Counted from the first letter of the stretch, positions 34,501 through 42,400 are shown. The stretch: DNA of 64,000 bases from Zerene cesonia (GCF_012273895.1 NC_052125.1:1922001-1986000); one strand, 5' to 3'. Translations and numbers: made by a program. The notes: generated from the letters alone by a model not told the origin.

Positions 34501-36052
34501 TGCCCCTTGGTGTTTGGAAGAAATTGTTATTAAGCAATGAAGCTGCCCCTTGCATCTAATGGCCTATTTTCGTTAGAATTTTTATGCGCAGCAAATAATA
34601 TATATAAACTAACTATATGCCGCGGCTTCGCCCGCGTAGTAATTTATCGTAATTGAAATAATATAAGCTATTCGGTTTTAAGTTGGATCAAAGAAGCATA
34701 TAATCAGAGAAATATACGATGTTTTCCAGCCGCCGGCGACGGCGGCGGGCGCGCGCGCGTGCAGTTCAAGCTGAGCGACGGCGGCTCGCGCACCGCGCAC
34801 TNNNNNNNNNNNNNNNNNNNNNNNNNNNNNNNNNNNNNNNNNNNNNNNNNNNNNNNNNNNNNNNNNNNNNNNNNNNNNNNNNNNNNNNNNNNNNNNNNNN
34901 NNNNNNNNNNNNNAAATGTACAAAAAGTTTTCGTTGATTGTGTGAAGAGACGTTTTATTTTATATATCTTAGTTTTGCTCGCGGCTTCGCACGCGTTAAA
35001 TACTGGAGTAGTTTAATAGGAAAAAATGTTATATTTATTAGCGAGGACAGTGATTTCTGTATGTGGATATGAACTTAGCCTAACCCATCACATTGATAGA
35101 TTGTAATCTATCATAGAATAATGCTATGTATGCCGGTATGTTACCACGGTTCACGGATACGGACACATATATGGATCGCGTATGATCATACACAAAATAA
35201 ACACATTGCGTAATAGGTATAATGTGTGTCAGGAACGCTAACAAACGCCGCACAACGTCCAACAGATGTCGCCGTCGTCGTTCTCGCTGTGGACGGCGTT
35301 CCCGCGCCGCGAGCTCGTGGCCGAGGGCGCCAGCCTACGCGAGCTGCAGCTGGCGCCCTCCGCCGCGCTGCTGGTGCTGCCGCGCCGCGCCGCGCCCGCC
35401 GCGCCCCCGCGCCTCGCGCCCCTCGCGCCCCTCCTGTGTGAGTATCGCAAACCGCGCCCCCGCGCCTGGCGCTCCTCGCGCCCCTCATGCGCGACTAGCA
35501 CACAAACTCACGTGAACATCACACGCTCATATACGCACACACACGCATCGCGACGCGCGAGTGCACGCACACGCTCATACTTCACTCGCATACGCACGCG
35601 CCCGCCGCGCATCAAAAGGGGCACGCTTATATACGCACACACGCAAGGCGACACTCATACAACACTTACATACATACATACGCACCCGCGAGTCGGAAGG
35701 CCGCGCCAAAGTCGAAGTGGTGAACGGTGATGATGCTAAAATGATGATGACAAATCCCATTCCAGCGTTCATCAGCCAACTGTTCTCGTCGCTGATCCTC
35801 GACCCGTCGTACCAGCTGTACGCGTGGCTGCGCGGACGCCTGTTCGCCGCGCCCCGAGTGCGCGGGCCAAGTCCCAACGCTGGGCCCACCAGTCCCACTA
35901 GCGCAGGCGCCGGCGCCGCTGGCCCCAACGCCAGCCCCAACGCCGGCCCCAACGGTATCAGACGCCGTGGGAACATACACCGGCTGACGGGCGATAGGCC
36001 CGGTGATGATGATAATAACACGTGGAACGGGAACTCCACGCAGCAGATGTGA
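25514..36052 (+). CDS. UBXN4: UBX domain-containing protein 4 (UBXD2/erasin) gene, 11 exons
   Basis: UBXN4 is an ER-membrane adaptor that binds the AAA ATPase p97/VCP through its UBX domain and promotes ER-associated degradation. I joined eleven exons with consistent phases and GT-AG borders. They give about 513 visible residues plus a short gap, close to the roughly 508 of the human protein. Domain order: thioredoxin-like amino-terminal region (residues 1 to about 118, exons 1-3, with VPVPSLFFIG); Pro/Ser/Thr/Gln-rich linker (exon 4); exon 5; charged coiled coil (residues about 230-330, exons 6-8); UBX domain (exons 9-10) with the p97-contact FPR motif in TAFPRREL; hydrophobic membrane-associated segment (FISQLFSSLIL, exon 11); and a carboxyl end NNTWNGNSTQQM that matches the vertebrate protein almost exactly. 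About 25 UBX residues fall in the N gap at 34802-34913. Introns carry many Helitrons and SINEs, and exons 9-11 are very GC-rich. Human comparisons are from memory. Confidence 0.95.
26190..26371 (+). mobile_element. non-LTR retrotransposon 3' end (RT carboxyl terminus)
   Basis: A 35-residue open stretch (26197-26304) contains VVTEWNRLPESV and APTLNSFKNKLDE. This is the typical last segment of CR1-type reverse transcriptase ORFs (W-N-x-LP ... FK-x-x-LD). A short 3' UTR and an (ATA)n tail at 26351-26371 follow. It is a 5'-truncated insertion in UBXN4 intron 1, same strand. Confidence 0.8.
26494..26600 (-). mobile_element. Helitron family C, partial
   Basis: ACTAGACGCTCATTCCGACT, then CTATCCCAAGGGAG; the remainder is lost. 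Confidence 0.6.
26645..26713. repeat. foldback repeat (family P), cut by the gap
   Basis: TTTCACGCGAGTATTATACA then TTTTCAACGGATTTTAAAC, where the N run begins. This is one arm of the palindrome described at 13783. Confidence 0.7.
26714..27713. other. assembly gap, 1000 N
   Basis: Placeholder-sized gap in UBXN4 intron 1. It starts inside a foldback arm, so an unresolved hairpin is a likely cause. Confidence 0.99.
27821..28112 (-). mobile_element. tRNA-derived SINE, family 2
   Basis: Starts with TCATCATCATC (the reverse of the ATG tail), then CCCACTGCTGGGACACAGG, CACCGTTTTAAGCAGTGG, and the head near 28100. In UBXN4 intron 1, antisense to the gene. Confidence 0.85.
28218..28355 (+). CDS. UBXN4: UBXN4 exon 2
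   Basis: Acceptor TTTCCAG|GTGACA. Codes residues 28-73 (GDNDQSKELAATIDDG ... NYTYFAQI), the central part of the thioredoxin-like domain, and ends in phase 1 at ATCT|GTATCC, a rather weak donor. Confidence 0.92.
28531..28765 (+). mobile_element. Helitron family A in UBXN4 intron 2
   Basis: 5' end blurred by repeated CCTACT units; 3' hairpin GCGGGTAAAACCGCG and CGCAGCTAGT intact. Confidence 0.85.
29010..29135 (+). CDS. UBXN4: UBXN4 exon 3
   Basis: Codes residues 74-115, YQFVPVPSLFFIG onward to RIDRILEEH. The acceptor ACCAAG|ATC has almost no pyrimidine tract, but the frame and the family alignment (QIY then VPxxFFIG) fix it. Donor CATT|GTAAGT, phase 1. Confidence 0.9.
29435..29567 (+). mobile_element. 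Helitron family D, diverged
   Basis: CTTTCACCATTAGACAGCTC and the ending GGGCGAACAGCTAGTATT, closest to the copy at 30290-30463. Confidence 0.55.
29578..29715 (+). mobile_element. degraded SINE family 2 fragment
   Basis: GAGGAAACCGACTTGTCAAA and CACATAGGAGACCCGACTAC match the body of family 2. Confidence 0.45.
29775..29939 (+). CDS. UBXN4: UBXN4 exon 4 (linker)
   Basis: Codes residues 116-170, a low-complexity linker rich in Thr, Gln, Pro and Glu (VQPSTSGQNIKQQTTN ... EKTPEVLSHEKP). Acceptor TTCAG|ATAAG, donor CCAG|GTGATG, phase 1. Confidence 0.88.
29993..30250. repeat. two short interspersed repeat fragments
   Basis: GAGTCTTGGCCTCCGACAAT at 29993-30090 looks like a retroelement fragment. 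At 30145-30245, CTGTAGAAACTGCTTTCCGA and ACCGGTGGTA recur at 49704-49810. Confidence 0.45.
30290..30463 (+). mobile_element. Helitron family D
   Basis: AAACTACTGGACCGATTTTA and the ending ACGGGCGAAACCGGAGCGG plus AAAGCTAGTT. Confidence 0.7.
30659..30827 (-). mobile_element. Helitron family D
   Basis: ACTAACGGTCCGCTCCGGCT at the left; GATTAGTGCGTTCAAACAAA at the right. Opposite in direction to its neighbour at 30290. Confidence 0.7.
30832..31034 (+). mobile_element. Helitron family A, full length
   Basis: From TCCTACTAATATTATAAATG to GGGCGCAGCTAGT with an intact hairpin; UBXN4 intron 4. Confidence 0.87.
31340..31497 (+). CDS. UBXN4: UBXN4 exon 5
   Basis: Codes residues 171-223 (ETSEPPPKVPKTTHHEV ... 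GPSGVDTQT). Acceptor TTTTCCAG|AAACG, donor GACT|GTGAGT, phase 0. First of the clearly GC-rich exons. Confidence 0.92.
31498..32520. other. UBXN4 intron 5 with repeats
   Basis: Contains Helitron-type fragments around 31540-31760 and 31780-31960 (ending GGGGCGTGCACCTAGTAAT), a family D copy at 32058-32212, and GTTTCAACCGACTTTAAAAA of another dispersed repeat near 32310. Confidence 0.5.
32058..32212 (+). mobile_element. Helitron family D
   Basis: AAGCTTAAGAGTTTGTTTGA at the left, CGGGGCGGACCGTTAGTG at the right. Confidence 0.75.
32521..32628 (+). CDS. UBXN4: UBXN4 exon 6 (start of coiled coil)
   Basis: 36 codons, residues 224-259, including EEKMERAKELIEARRREK. Acceptor TTTCCAG|AAGACA, donor AGAG|GTATGT, phase 0 on both sides. 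Confidence 0.93.
32976..33194 (-). mobile_element. Helitron family A, full length
   Basis: From ACTAGCTGCTCCCGCGGTTT to ATTAGTAGGATAGTAGGAT. Confidence 0.85.
33195..33282 (+). mobile_element. Helitron family C, internally deleted
   Basis: ATGTTTGTCTGTCAATCAC and the ending GAGCCGGGACGAGCGTATAG. Confidence 0.5.
33418..33513 (+). CDS. UBXN4: UBXN4 exon 7 (coiled coil)
   Basis: 32 codons, residues 260-291, LERQKELERRATGQGVAEL ... QEMKQIQ. Acceptor TTTCTCAG|CTG, donor ACAG|GTATAA, phase 0. Confidence 0.93.
33812..34100 (+). mobile_element. non-LTR 3'-end repeat (family N)
   Basis: GTGGTAGTCGAGCACACTTC to GCGAACCACCAGCTCGG and an A-rich end, directly before exon 8 in UBXN4 intron 7. Confidence 0.65.
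34155..34290 (+). CDS. UBXN4: UBXN4 exon 8 (end of coiled coil)
   Basis: Residues 292-336, EERKRERLENNLARQRIL ... ARDLPPPPVPQPVPHA. Acceptor TTTCCAG|GAGG, donor GCGA|GTGAGT, phase 1. The last bases of the exon and its donor are repeated inside the following intron. Confidence 0.92.
34279..34510 (+). repeat. minisatellite made of the exon 8 end and splice donor
   Basis: TGCCCCATGC followed by GAGTGAGT, AAGTGAGT and TAGTGAGT occurs at 34281, 34341 and 34401, a period of about 60 bases, with weaker units to 34510. Each unit has a GTGAGT donor-like site (34291, 34353, 34413). Confidence 0.8.
34606..34690 (-). mobile_element. Helitron-like family E fragment
   Basis: AACTATATGCCGCGGCTTCG and GTTTTAAGTTGGATCAAA, just before exon 9. 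Confidence 0.45.
34730..34801 (+). CDS. UBXN4: UBXN4 exon 9 (start of UBX domain), truncated by gap
   Basis: Acceptor TTTTCCAG|CCGCC. Codes TAGDGGGRARVQFKLSDGG then SRTAH. RVQFKLSDG is the first beta strand of the UBX fold. The sequence then runs into N; about 25 residues and the donor are missing. Confidence 0.88.
34802..34913. other. assembly gap, 112 N
   Basis: Sized gap inside a GC-rich exon. It is long enough to hold the rest of exon 9 and the start of the intron. Confidence 0.99.
34972..35040 (-). mobile_element. Helitron-like family E fragment
   Basis: AGTTTTGCTCGCGGCTTCGC then GGAGTAGTTTAATAG. Confidence 0.45.
35266..35437 (+). CDS. UBXN4: UBXN4 exon 10 (end of UBX domain)
   Basis: Acceptor TCCAACAG|ATGTCG. 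Codes SFSLWTAFPRREL, then LRELQLAPSAALLVLPRR. FPRR is the UBX p97-contact loop. An Ala/Pro run follows. Donor CTGT|GTGAGT, phase 1. Third codon positions are almost all G or C. Confidence 0.92.
35397..35490 (+). repeat. 53-bp tandem duplication across the exon 10 donor
   Basis: CCGCGCCCCCGCGCCT then CTCGCGCCCCTC occurs at the end of exon 10 and again, with a few changes, 53 bases downstream in the intron. The second unit ends ATGCGC instead of CTGTGTGAGT, so only the first keeps a donor. Confidence 0.75.
35500..35700. repeat. degenerate (CA/CG)n-rich tract in UBXN4 intron 10
   Basis: Irregular ACACACGC, CGCATACGCACGCG and CATACATACATACG units. Free of stops over long stretches in several frames, which explains the open frames there. 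Confidence 0.7.
35766..36052 (+). CDS. UBXN4: UBXN4 exon 11 (membrane segment and conserved tail)
   Basis: Acceptor CATTCCAG|CGTTC. Codes 94 residues: FISQLFSSLILDPSY and QLYAWLRGRLF (membrane-associated region), an Asn/Ala/Pro/Gly repeat (GPTSP, GPNASPNAGPNG) and the conserved end NNTWNGNSTQQM, then TGA at 36050-36052. Confidence 0.94.
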
Positions 36053-36225
36053 GGTGACAGTTGAATTTGAATTTGAATTCAATTTTTTAATTCAATTGTG
36101 TGGTAAATACATTAGATTCTAATATATTGTGGGAAATGCTTGAAATATGATGACAATAAGATAATTAGATGTAGAAAAACAGCAAATAGTCAGAAATGGT
36201 TTTCAAAGAATAGAAAAAAAAATTA

Positions 36226-36301
36226 TCACTCACTCAGTTCACTCTCACTCACTCACTCAAATGCGAAAGTTTGTAAGGATGTGTGTGTGTGTGTGTGTGT
36301 C
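36226..36301. repeat. (CACT)n and (GT)n microsatellites
   Basis: ACTCACTCACTCA just left of, and (GT)9 inside, the Helitron copy. Confidence 0.85.
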
Positions 36302-36457
36302 TGTTTGTTGCTCTTTCACGTAAAAACTACTGAACCGATTGCAATGAAATTTGATACGTAGATGCTGGACGACTGGAATAACATAAAGTCTACTTTTTAT
36401 CCCGATATTCCTACGGGATACGGACTTACGCGGGTGAAACCGCGGGGCGCAGCTAGT
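36260..36457 (+). mobile_element. Helitron family A in the UBXN4 3' flank
   Basis: Lacks the TCCTACTAATATT start, where the CACT run takes its place; 3' hairpin and AGCTAGT intact. It lies about 200 bases after the stop codon and may be part of the 3' UTR. Confidence 0.85.
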
Positions 36458-36464
36458 ATTTCGT

Positions 36465-36607
36465 ATATCCCTAAGGTTGCCTTGTTGAAATTGCTTCTAA
36501 GCGATAAGGCCGGCAAATTGTACAATAGTTATAAGTTATTTACTTTTGTTACCTGTTATGTTTCTGTGCATTGTACCTAGTCTTGCCATAAATATTGTAA
36601 TAAAGAA
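36465..36607 (+). mobile_element. non-LTR retrotransposon 3' end
   Basis: GAAATTGCTTCTAAGCGATAA and AAGGCCGGCAAATTGTAC resemble the 3' ends of insect non-LTR elements. An AATAAA at 36599 is followed by an A-rich end. This signal probably belongs to the element, not to UBXN4. Confidence 0.5.
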
Positions 36608-36646
36608 AAAAGAAAATTGTTAACTGCAAATAACATTTATTACTTT

Positions 36647-37646
36647 NNNNNNNNNNNNNNNNNNNNNNNNNNNNNNNNNNNNNNNNNNNNNNNNNNNNNN
36701 NNNNNNNNNNNNNNNNNNNNNNNNNNNNNNNNNNNNNNNNNNNNNNNNNNNNNNNNNNNNNNNNNNNNNNNNNNNNNNNNNNNNNNNNNNNNNNNNNNNN
36801 NNNNNNNNNNNNNNNNNNNNNNNNNNNNNNNNNNNNNNNNNNNNNNNNNNNNNNNNNNNNNNNNNNNNNNNNNNNNNNNNNNNNNNNNNNNNNNNNNNNN
36901 NNNNNNNNNNNNNNNNNNNNNNNNNNNNNNNNNNNNNNNNNNNNNNNNNNNNNNNNNNNNNNNNNNNNNNNNNNNNNNNNNNNNNNNNNNNNNNNNNNNN
37001 NNNNNNNNNNNNNNNNNNNNNNNNNNNNNNNNNNNNNNNNNNNNNNNNNNNNNNNNNNNNNNNNNNNNNNNNNNNNNNNNNNNNNNNNNNNNNNNNNNNN
37101 NNNNNNNNNNNNNNNNNNNNNNNNNNNNNNNNNNNNNNNNNNNNNNNNNNNNNNNNNNNNNNNNNNNNNNNNNNNNNNNNNNNNNNNNNNNNNNNNNNNN
37201 NNNNNNNNNNNNNNNNNNNNNNNNNNNNNNNNNNNNNNNNNNNNNNNNNNNNNNNNNNNNNNNNNNNNNNNNNNNNNNNNNNNNNNNNNNNNNNNNNNNN
37301 NNNNNNNNNNNNNNNNNNNNNNNNNNNNNNNNNNNNNNNNNNNNNNNNNNNNNNNNNNNNNNNNNNNNNNNNNNNNNNNNNNNNNNNNNNNNNNNNNNNN
37401 NNNNNNNNNNNNNNNNNNNNNNNNNNNNNNNNNNNNNNNNNNNNNNNNNNNNNNNNNNNNNNNNNNNNNNNNNNNNNNNNNNNNNNNNNNNNNNNNNNNN
37501 NNNNNNNNNNNNNNNNNNNNNNNNNNNNNNNNNNNNNNNNNNNNNNNNNNNNNNNNNNNNNNNNNNNNNNNNNNNNNNNNNNNNNNNNNNNNNNNNNNNN
37601 NNNNNNNNNNNNNNNNNNNNNNNNNNNNNNNNNNNNNNNNNNNNNN
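36647..37646. other. assembly gap, 1000 N
   Basis: Placeholder-sized gap downstream of UBXN4. Confidence 0.99.
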
Positions 37647-37761
37647 ACAGATTCGAAATTCAAATGTAATATTTTTTTATAATTAAGTGTAACAGTATTT
37701 ATGGCCAGACTAAGTATAATATTGTGTTAATAAATAAATAAATATGTCTGATTTATAAAGT

Positions 37762-37960
37762 ACTAGACGCTCGTCCCGGCTCCGCCCGGATATCAAGATC
37801 CCTGTTTTATCCCAAGGGAGCATTTAATCGGGATAAAAGTATCCTATCACCCAAGTCAGCTCATACCCTGTCCGTATACCAAATTTCATCAAAATCCGTT
37901 CAGTAGTTTCAGCTGGATTGACGGACAAACATCCAAACAAACTTTCACAATTGTAATATT
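37762..37960 (-). mobile_element. Helitron family C, full length
   Basis: From ACTAGACGCTCGTCCCGG to CAAACTTTCACAATTGTAAT. Confidence 0.75.
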
Positions 37961-38583
37961 TTTTTATTATTTCACAGGTAATGAAAAAAAACGCTGGTGA
38001 TGCCATGTACATGAAGATAGCTTAGTCGCAATTTCAATTTGTTATTTAGGGCAAGGATATAATTTAAAAAATTGTTTAAAAATAATTAAAAAAAAATCGT
38101 TTTATTTAATTTTAATTTTCTTTAATACGATATCAGTGTTATGATAATTTATATATTGCATTTCCAATGTATATATGTATTTAATATGAAATATTATCTG
38201 TATATTGAAATATATTACTTGTAAATATGACGGTTGTCATTATTTTAGTACCAAATAATTTTGACGGATTTAAAACACGTTCTATTGGATAAATTTTTAC
38301 AAAAAATTTAATTCGCTTCTTCGCATAATATGAAACAAATGTTTATGCCTTTTTTCGAAACGGTGTTTAACCGATGTTCCCAAAAAAGGGGCAAAATTTT
38401 CAATTCGACCTTTTGTTTGTTTTATTACTCGATAACTCTGTAGTTTTTGATTGGGGTCATTTTTTTTTTGTTTGATAGGAAAATGTCTTCGTTGGGGTAC
38501 TATTTTAAAATCTGGCGTGGTGCTTTCCCCCAGGGTTGTCAGTGACCTTTTGGAGAAATGAATTATTAATTAGATGGTGATCA
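37961..38583. other. AT-rich non-coding DNA
   Basis: Nothing recognised except GATAACTCTGTAGTTTTTGA near 38430, a piece of a dispersed repeat. Confidence 0.4.
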
Positions 38584-38661
38584 TCCTACTTCCTACTATC
38601 CTATACTATATATGTGTGTGTGTTTGTTGCTCTTTCACACAAAAACTACTGAACCGATTGG
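38584..38661 (+). mobile_element. Helitron family A, 5' fragment
   Basis: TCCTACTTCCTACTATCC, (TG)n, then AAAAACTACTGAACCGATTG, after which the similarity ends. Confidence 0.7.
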
Positions 38662-38929
38662 TATGGTATGGTATGATTGTAGCAATTGTAAACGGAATGA
38701 AGTACGCCGAGTGGAAACATTTAATATTGTTGTCGACTAAAGTAGGCGGTTATTGTAAATGTCAACATTTTTTTATACCAATACCAACAAAAGGGCAAAC
38801 CAGCCTTCCTCCTTCCTCCCCTCTTTCAAAGCTGAGGTTAAGAGGGCCCCCTGAGCTCCGGGGCCCTGGTACACTGCACCACCTGGCCCTATGATAGCTA
38901 CGCCATTGGGGCAAACGATGCAACTGATG

Positions 38930-39215
38930 GTAAAAAAAAAATTTCTTTATTTGCCTTCACAATCATAAAACTACTGAGTAGTACATATTAGCATTGTGAA
39001 AGACTAGTGTCTGAAGTAGGTCGTCAAAGACCTGTAGTACAGATCACTAGCCCCCCCACTAGCACTACTAGTAGGAAAGGTAATGTGATACAATTAAGAA
39101 GAATAACAAAAATTGCACTTAAGCTAAAATTTAAAATACAGTTCTTATATAATTTAATTTAATGCGTGACCCTATGTGTGTGCGTGCTTGTGTGTGTGTG
39201 TGTGTGTGCGTGTGT
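38930..39215 (-). repeat. possible non-LTR 3' end and (GT)n array
   Basis: A run of A followed by TTTCTTTATTTGCCTTCAC looks like the 3' end of a minus-strand retroelement. A (TG)n tract lies at 39184-39215. Confidence 0.4.
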
Positions 39216-39272
39216 AGGTGTGACTGCGTGCTTGCCGAAGATATGTATATGAGTGAAATAGAGGATTAGCTT

Positions 39273-39470
39273 TTTATGGTAAGTGATCACCGCCGCCCAT
39301 AAGCAATCACAATGTTGGGGCATTGCGATTGATTTGCCGGCCTCTTAAGAATTTATAAGCTCTTTGGAGGAGTCCATATCGAAGGAAGCTGGAAATACTG
39401 ACGCAGGCAAGCTGTTCCACTATTTTGTGGACTCAACAACTCGCGTAGTACAAGATATCTAGAAAATATA
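39273..39470 (-). repeat. dispersed retroelement fragment
   Basis: AAGTGATCACCGCCGCCCAT, then GCCGGCCTCTTAAGAATTTA and GACGCAGGCAAGCTGTTCCA. The first part is shared with family N. Confidence 0.5.
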
Positions 39471-39886
39471 GGTTATATTTTTTGTTAAAGAGTTAATATG
39501 AGAAAACGAATAGCTAGAGCGATCTTATTTCCTGTACTGTAAATAGTAGGTTTATAGATTTCTAAAGCTCCTGTAAAGTTTACCCTGATGCTAATGTGAC
39601 GCCACTATAATTTAATGCATTTTTAAGTATAAAGATGATTCTCCTTACCACTACCCTCCATAGTACAAGAGAATAAATTTAATGTAGATTAAACCGAAGC
39701 CGGGACATGCACGCAGATAGTAACAATGCCCTCTGTTATTGAACTCGGTCAAAATAATGTGTTATCGCATAGTTTCACCGATCGTATAACAATGAAGTAT
39801 TATGTGTCGCTTATAACATTCCGTTTTTGATGATTTCACTTTCTCAGTTACAATTAGATCGGTTTGGGGTTCCGTGGTTAAATCGC

Positions 39887-40315
39887 TATCTAGTATAAAG
39901 CAAAGTCGCTTCCCGCGTCTGTCCCTATGTATGTATGTTTAGATTTTTATAACTGCACAACGGATTTTGATAGGTTTTTTTATTGATACGATTGATTCAA
40001 GGGGAAGGTTTATATGTTTAAACTGTTAAACTAATATGCGAATTTTACGCGTGCGATTTATTCAAAAATGGGGCAGCATGAGATTATTTAGGGTGTTACA
40101 TGCATATATGTCTTCTATTTTAGTAGAAAGCCTTTTAGAAACCTCATTTTCTACCATATTTGCGAGTTTACCTTTTATCGCCCCGTATGTATGGATAAAC
40201 AACCTTAAAAAATATTCAATTTAAGTTTGATCAAACTGCATACAGTGAGCACATTTGATTAAAATCGGTTGAGTAGTTTAGTAGTCCATCACAGACATGC
40301 AACGTGACACGTAAT
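39887..40315 (+). mobile_element. Helitron-like element, family E, long copy
   Basis: AGTATAAAGCAAAGTCGC at the left, CACAACGGATTTTGATAGG inside, CAACGTGACACGTAATCTA at the right. The internal 40-40.2 kb open frame is not conserved in the copy at 51362. Confidence 0.5.
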
Positions 40316-40475
40316 CTATATTAATATTACAAAGCTGAAGAGTTTGTTTGAACGCACTAATCTCAGGAACTACTGGTCCGATTTGAAAAATTCTTTCAGT
40401 GTTAGATAGCCCATTTATAGAGGAAGGCTACAGGCTATATGTGCCACGGGCGAAGCCGGAGCCGCGAGTTCATAT
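40316..40475 (+). mobile_element. Helitron family D
   Basis: AAGCTGAAGAGTTTGTTTGA to CCACGGGCGAAGCCGGAGCC; the terminal CTAGT is changed. Confidence 0.7.
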
Positions 40476-40820
40476 ATATAAAGATTAATTATATACAGAA
40501 CCACGCAAATTTTCTATCAAATCGTGCTTTCTAAACTGAATTAATACAATTGCCGCATTCCATAGATTGACGGACCACCGCTCGGTTCTATCACGCGACG
40601 GTTTACTTTCATTCCGCGTTACTGACTCTGATGCAATTGGTTCAAAAAACTAATTAAAATAACTTTCCAGGTAATGTTTTTAATAGTAGCTTTCGCCCGT
40701 GGTTTTGTCCGCTTAATCGTAGATGGGAGAGACAGTACCGGGGTTTTCACCGTAAAGTGCCCGCACCTGTAAGATTTACGAGATAGGAAATTATCCTGTG
40801 TCCTTTCTTAGGTCACAAAA

Positions 40821-41058
40821 TCCTACTATCCTACTAATATTATAAATGCGAAAGATTGTAAGGATGTGTGCGTGCGAAAGTTTGTACGTATGGCTGTATG
40901 TATCTATGGATGTTTGTTACTTTTTCACGTAAAAACTACTGCATTGAAATTTGATACGTAGACAGCTGGACAACTGGAATAACATATAGGCAACTTTTTA
41001 TCCCGATATTCCAACGGGATAGGGACTTACGCGGGTGAAACCACGGGGCGCAGGTAGT
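40821..41058 (+). mobile_element. Helitron family A with an internal insertion
   Basis: Carries an extra GTGCGTGCGAAAGTTTGTAC segment, that is, a partial duplication of its own 5' block, and ends GGCGCAGGTAGT. Confidence 0.8.
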
Positions 41059-41235
41059 ATCATCTAAATCGGTTCAGTGGTTAGGTGTGAAGAAGAGACG
41101 GTTATTTCTTTCGTTTTTATATGTAGGGACAAAATTTTAATGCCTTACTTAGCTTTGTTAACGGTTCTACAGTAATAAAATTCTGTATGTTAATCATTTA
41201 TTATCTTAGTCATCCGTCAACCTTTACAAACTTTT

Positions 41236-41575
41236 GTATGTGGTAGTCGGGCACGTTTGGCACGAATTGGGCCAGCTCGCACCGGGGAAGTACCACACCC
41301 CCACAGAAGACCGACGTGAAATAGCATTCTGCTGTGTTTCGTTCGGTGAGTGGGGGAGCCGGAGGGCCATATCCTTTTCCTTCCCCTTCCCAGTCCTTTC
41401 CTTTAATCCTCTCGCCAATCCTTTCTCAATCCCTTCCCAATTTAAAGTCGTCAATCCATTTGTGAGGCGTAAGGTCTGCAATAGACCTTACGCCTCTCCA
41501 AATGTTCATGGGCGGTGGTAGCGCTTACCATCAGGCGTCCCACCAGCTCCATTGCCGACTGTGACATAAAAAAAA
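41236..41575 (+). mobile_element. non-LTR 3'-end repeat (family N), longest copy
   Basis: GTGGTAGTCGGGCACGTTTG to ACCAGCTCCATTGCCGACTG and TGACATAAAAAAAA. Includes a perfect hairpin at 41464-41496 (GAGGCGTAAGGTCT / AGACCTTACGCCTC, loop of 5) that other copies lack. Confidence 0.7.
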
Positions 41576-41709
41576 ACTTTCGTGTTCATAAATATAAAAC
41601 AATGTACACTTAATTACATTATGTATTATTCGTACAAACGTAAGACTAGACATGTTTTATCTTTATTTATAAAACATTGAAATAACTTATACCGGTTATT
41701 TTATATTAT

Positions 41710-41915
41710 ACTAGCTGCGCCCGGCGGTTTCACCCGCGTGAGTCTGTATCCCGTAGGGGATAAAAAGTTGCCTATGTGTTATACCAGTCCCAGCTATCTA
41801 CGTACCAAATTTCATTGCAATCGTTTCAGTGGTTTTGCCGTGAAAGAATAACAAACATCCATAGATACATACAGCCATACTTACAAACTTTCGCGTTTAT
41901 AATATTAGTAGGATT
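41710..41915 (-). mobile_element. Helitron family A
   Basis: ACTAGCTGCGCCCGGCGG to TATAATATTAGTAGGATTA, with a 12-bp deletion after CCCGTAGG. Confidence 0.82.
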
Positions 41916-42197
41916 AGTCATGGATTATATTACAAGCCAATGTTTTGGATAACTTTTTCGAGCCTACAATCTCTCGAGATATCATTACAATAAAATTATA
42001 ATTCAACGGTTTTTACGATGTTACGGCGATGTATAAATTGATTCTTTTTTAAGATTTAATAATAAAATTACTTTCAATTTACTTAATAGCAATAATAGGG
42101 AGGGCAATTGTTCTATAATCTATGAGAATGTATGTTGATACATAGCAGTATAAAGCCGGTTACACATAGTGTTTGTGCTTAAAACTCATCTTGAGAT

Positions 42198-42400
42198 TTT
42201 TTTTAATATAATGGGGAGCAACTGAGCTGGTGGTTCACTTGATGGTAAGCGGTCATCACCGCCCATGAACGTTGGCAGAGGTAGAGCCACTGCAGATGGG
42301 TTATCCGTTTTTTGAGCTGTAAGGGAAAAGGAAAGGATTAATGACTGAAGGGAAGGAATGGACTGGGAAGGATGAGGAAAAGGAAATGGGCCATTTTGAC
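42198..42400 (-). repeat. family N repeat, partial
   Basis: ATTTTTTTTAATATAATGGG, then GAGCTGGTGGTTCACTTGAT and GGTCATCACCGCCCATGAA; right part GGACTGGGAAGGATGAGG. Confidence 0.6.

Noticed and set aside
34124..34555. 143-codon minus-strand frame
   Set aside because: Antisense shadow of UBXN4 exon 8 and the repeat in intron 8.
35222..35515. Several overlapping Arg/Ala-rich frames on both strands near 35.3 kb
   Set aside because: Shadows of the GC-rich UBXN4 exon 10.
35561..36052. Long continuous frame through intron 10 into exon 11 of UBXN4
   Set aside because: The upstream part is a CA/CG-rich low-complexity tract. The family alignment and the AG acceptor at 35765 show that only the part from 35766 is exon.
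36599..36604. AATAAA as the UBXN4 polyadenylation signal
   Set aside because: It lies in a sequence that looks like a retrotransposon 3' end. It could be used by the gene, but I would not assign it without transcripts.
39184..39215. CRISPR-like regular array
   Set aside because: It is a simple (GT)n tract. No repeat-spacer array occurs in the window, and the organism is eukaryotic.
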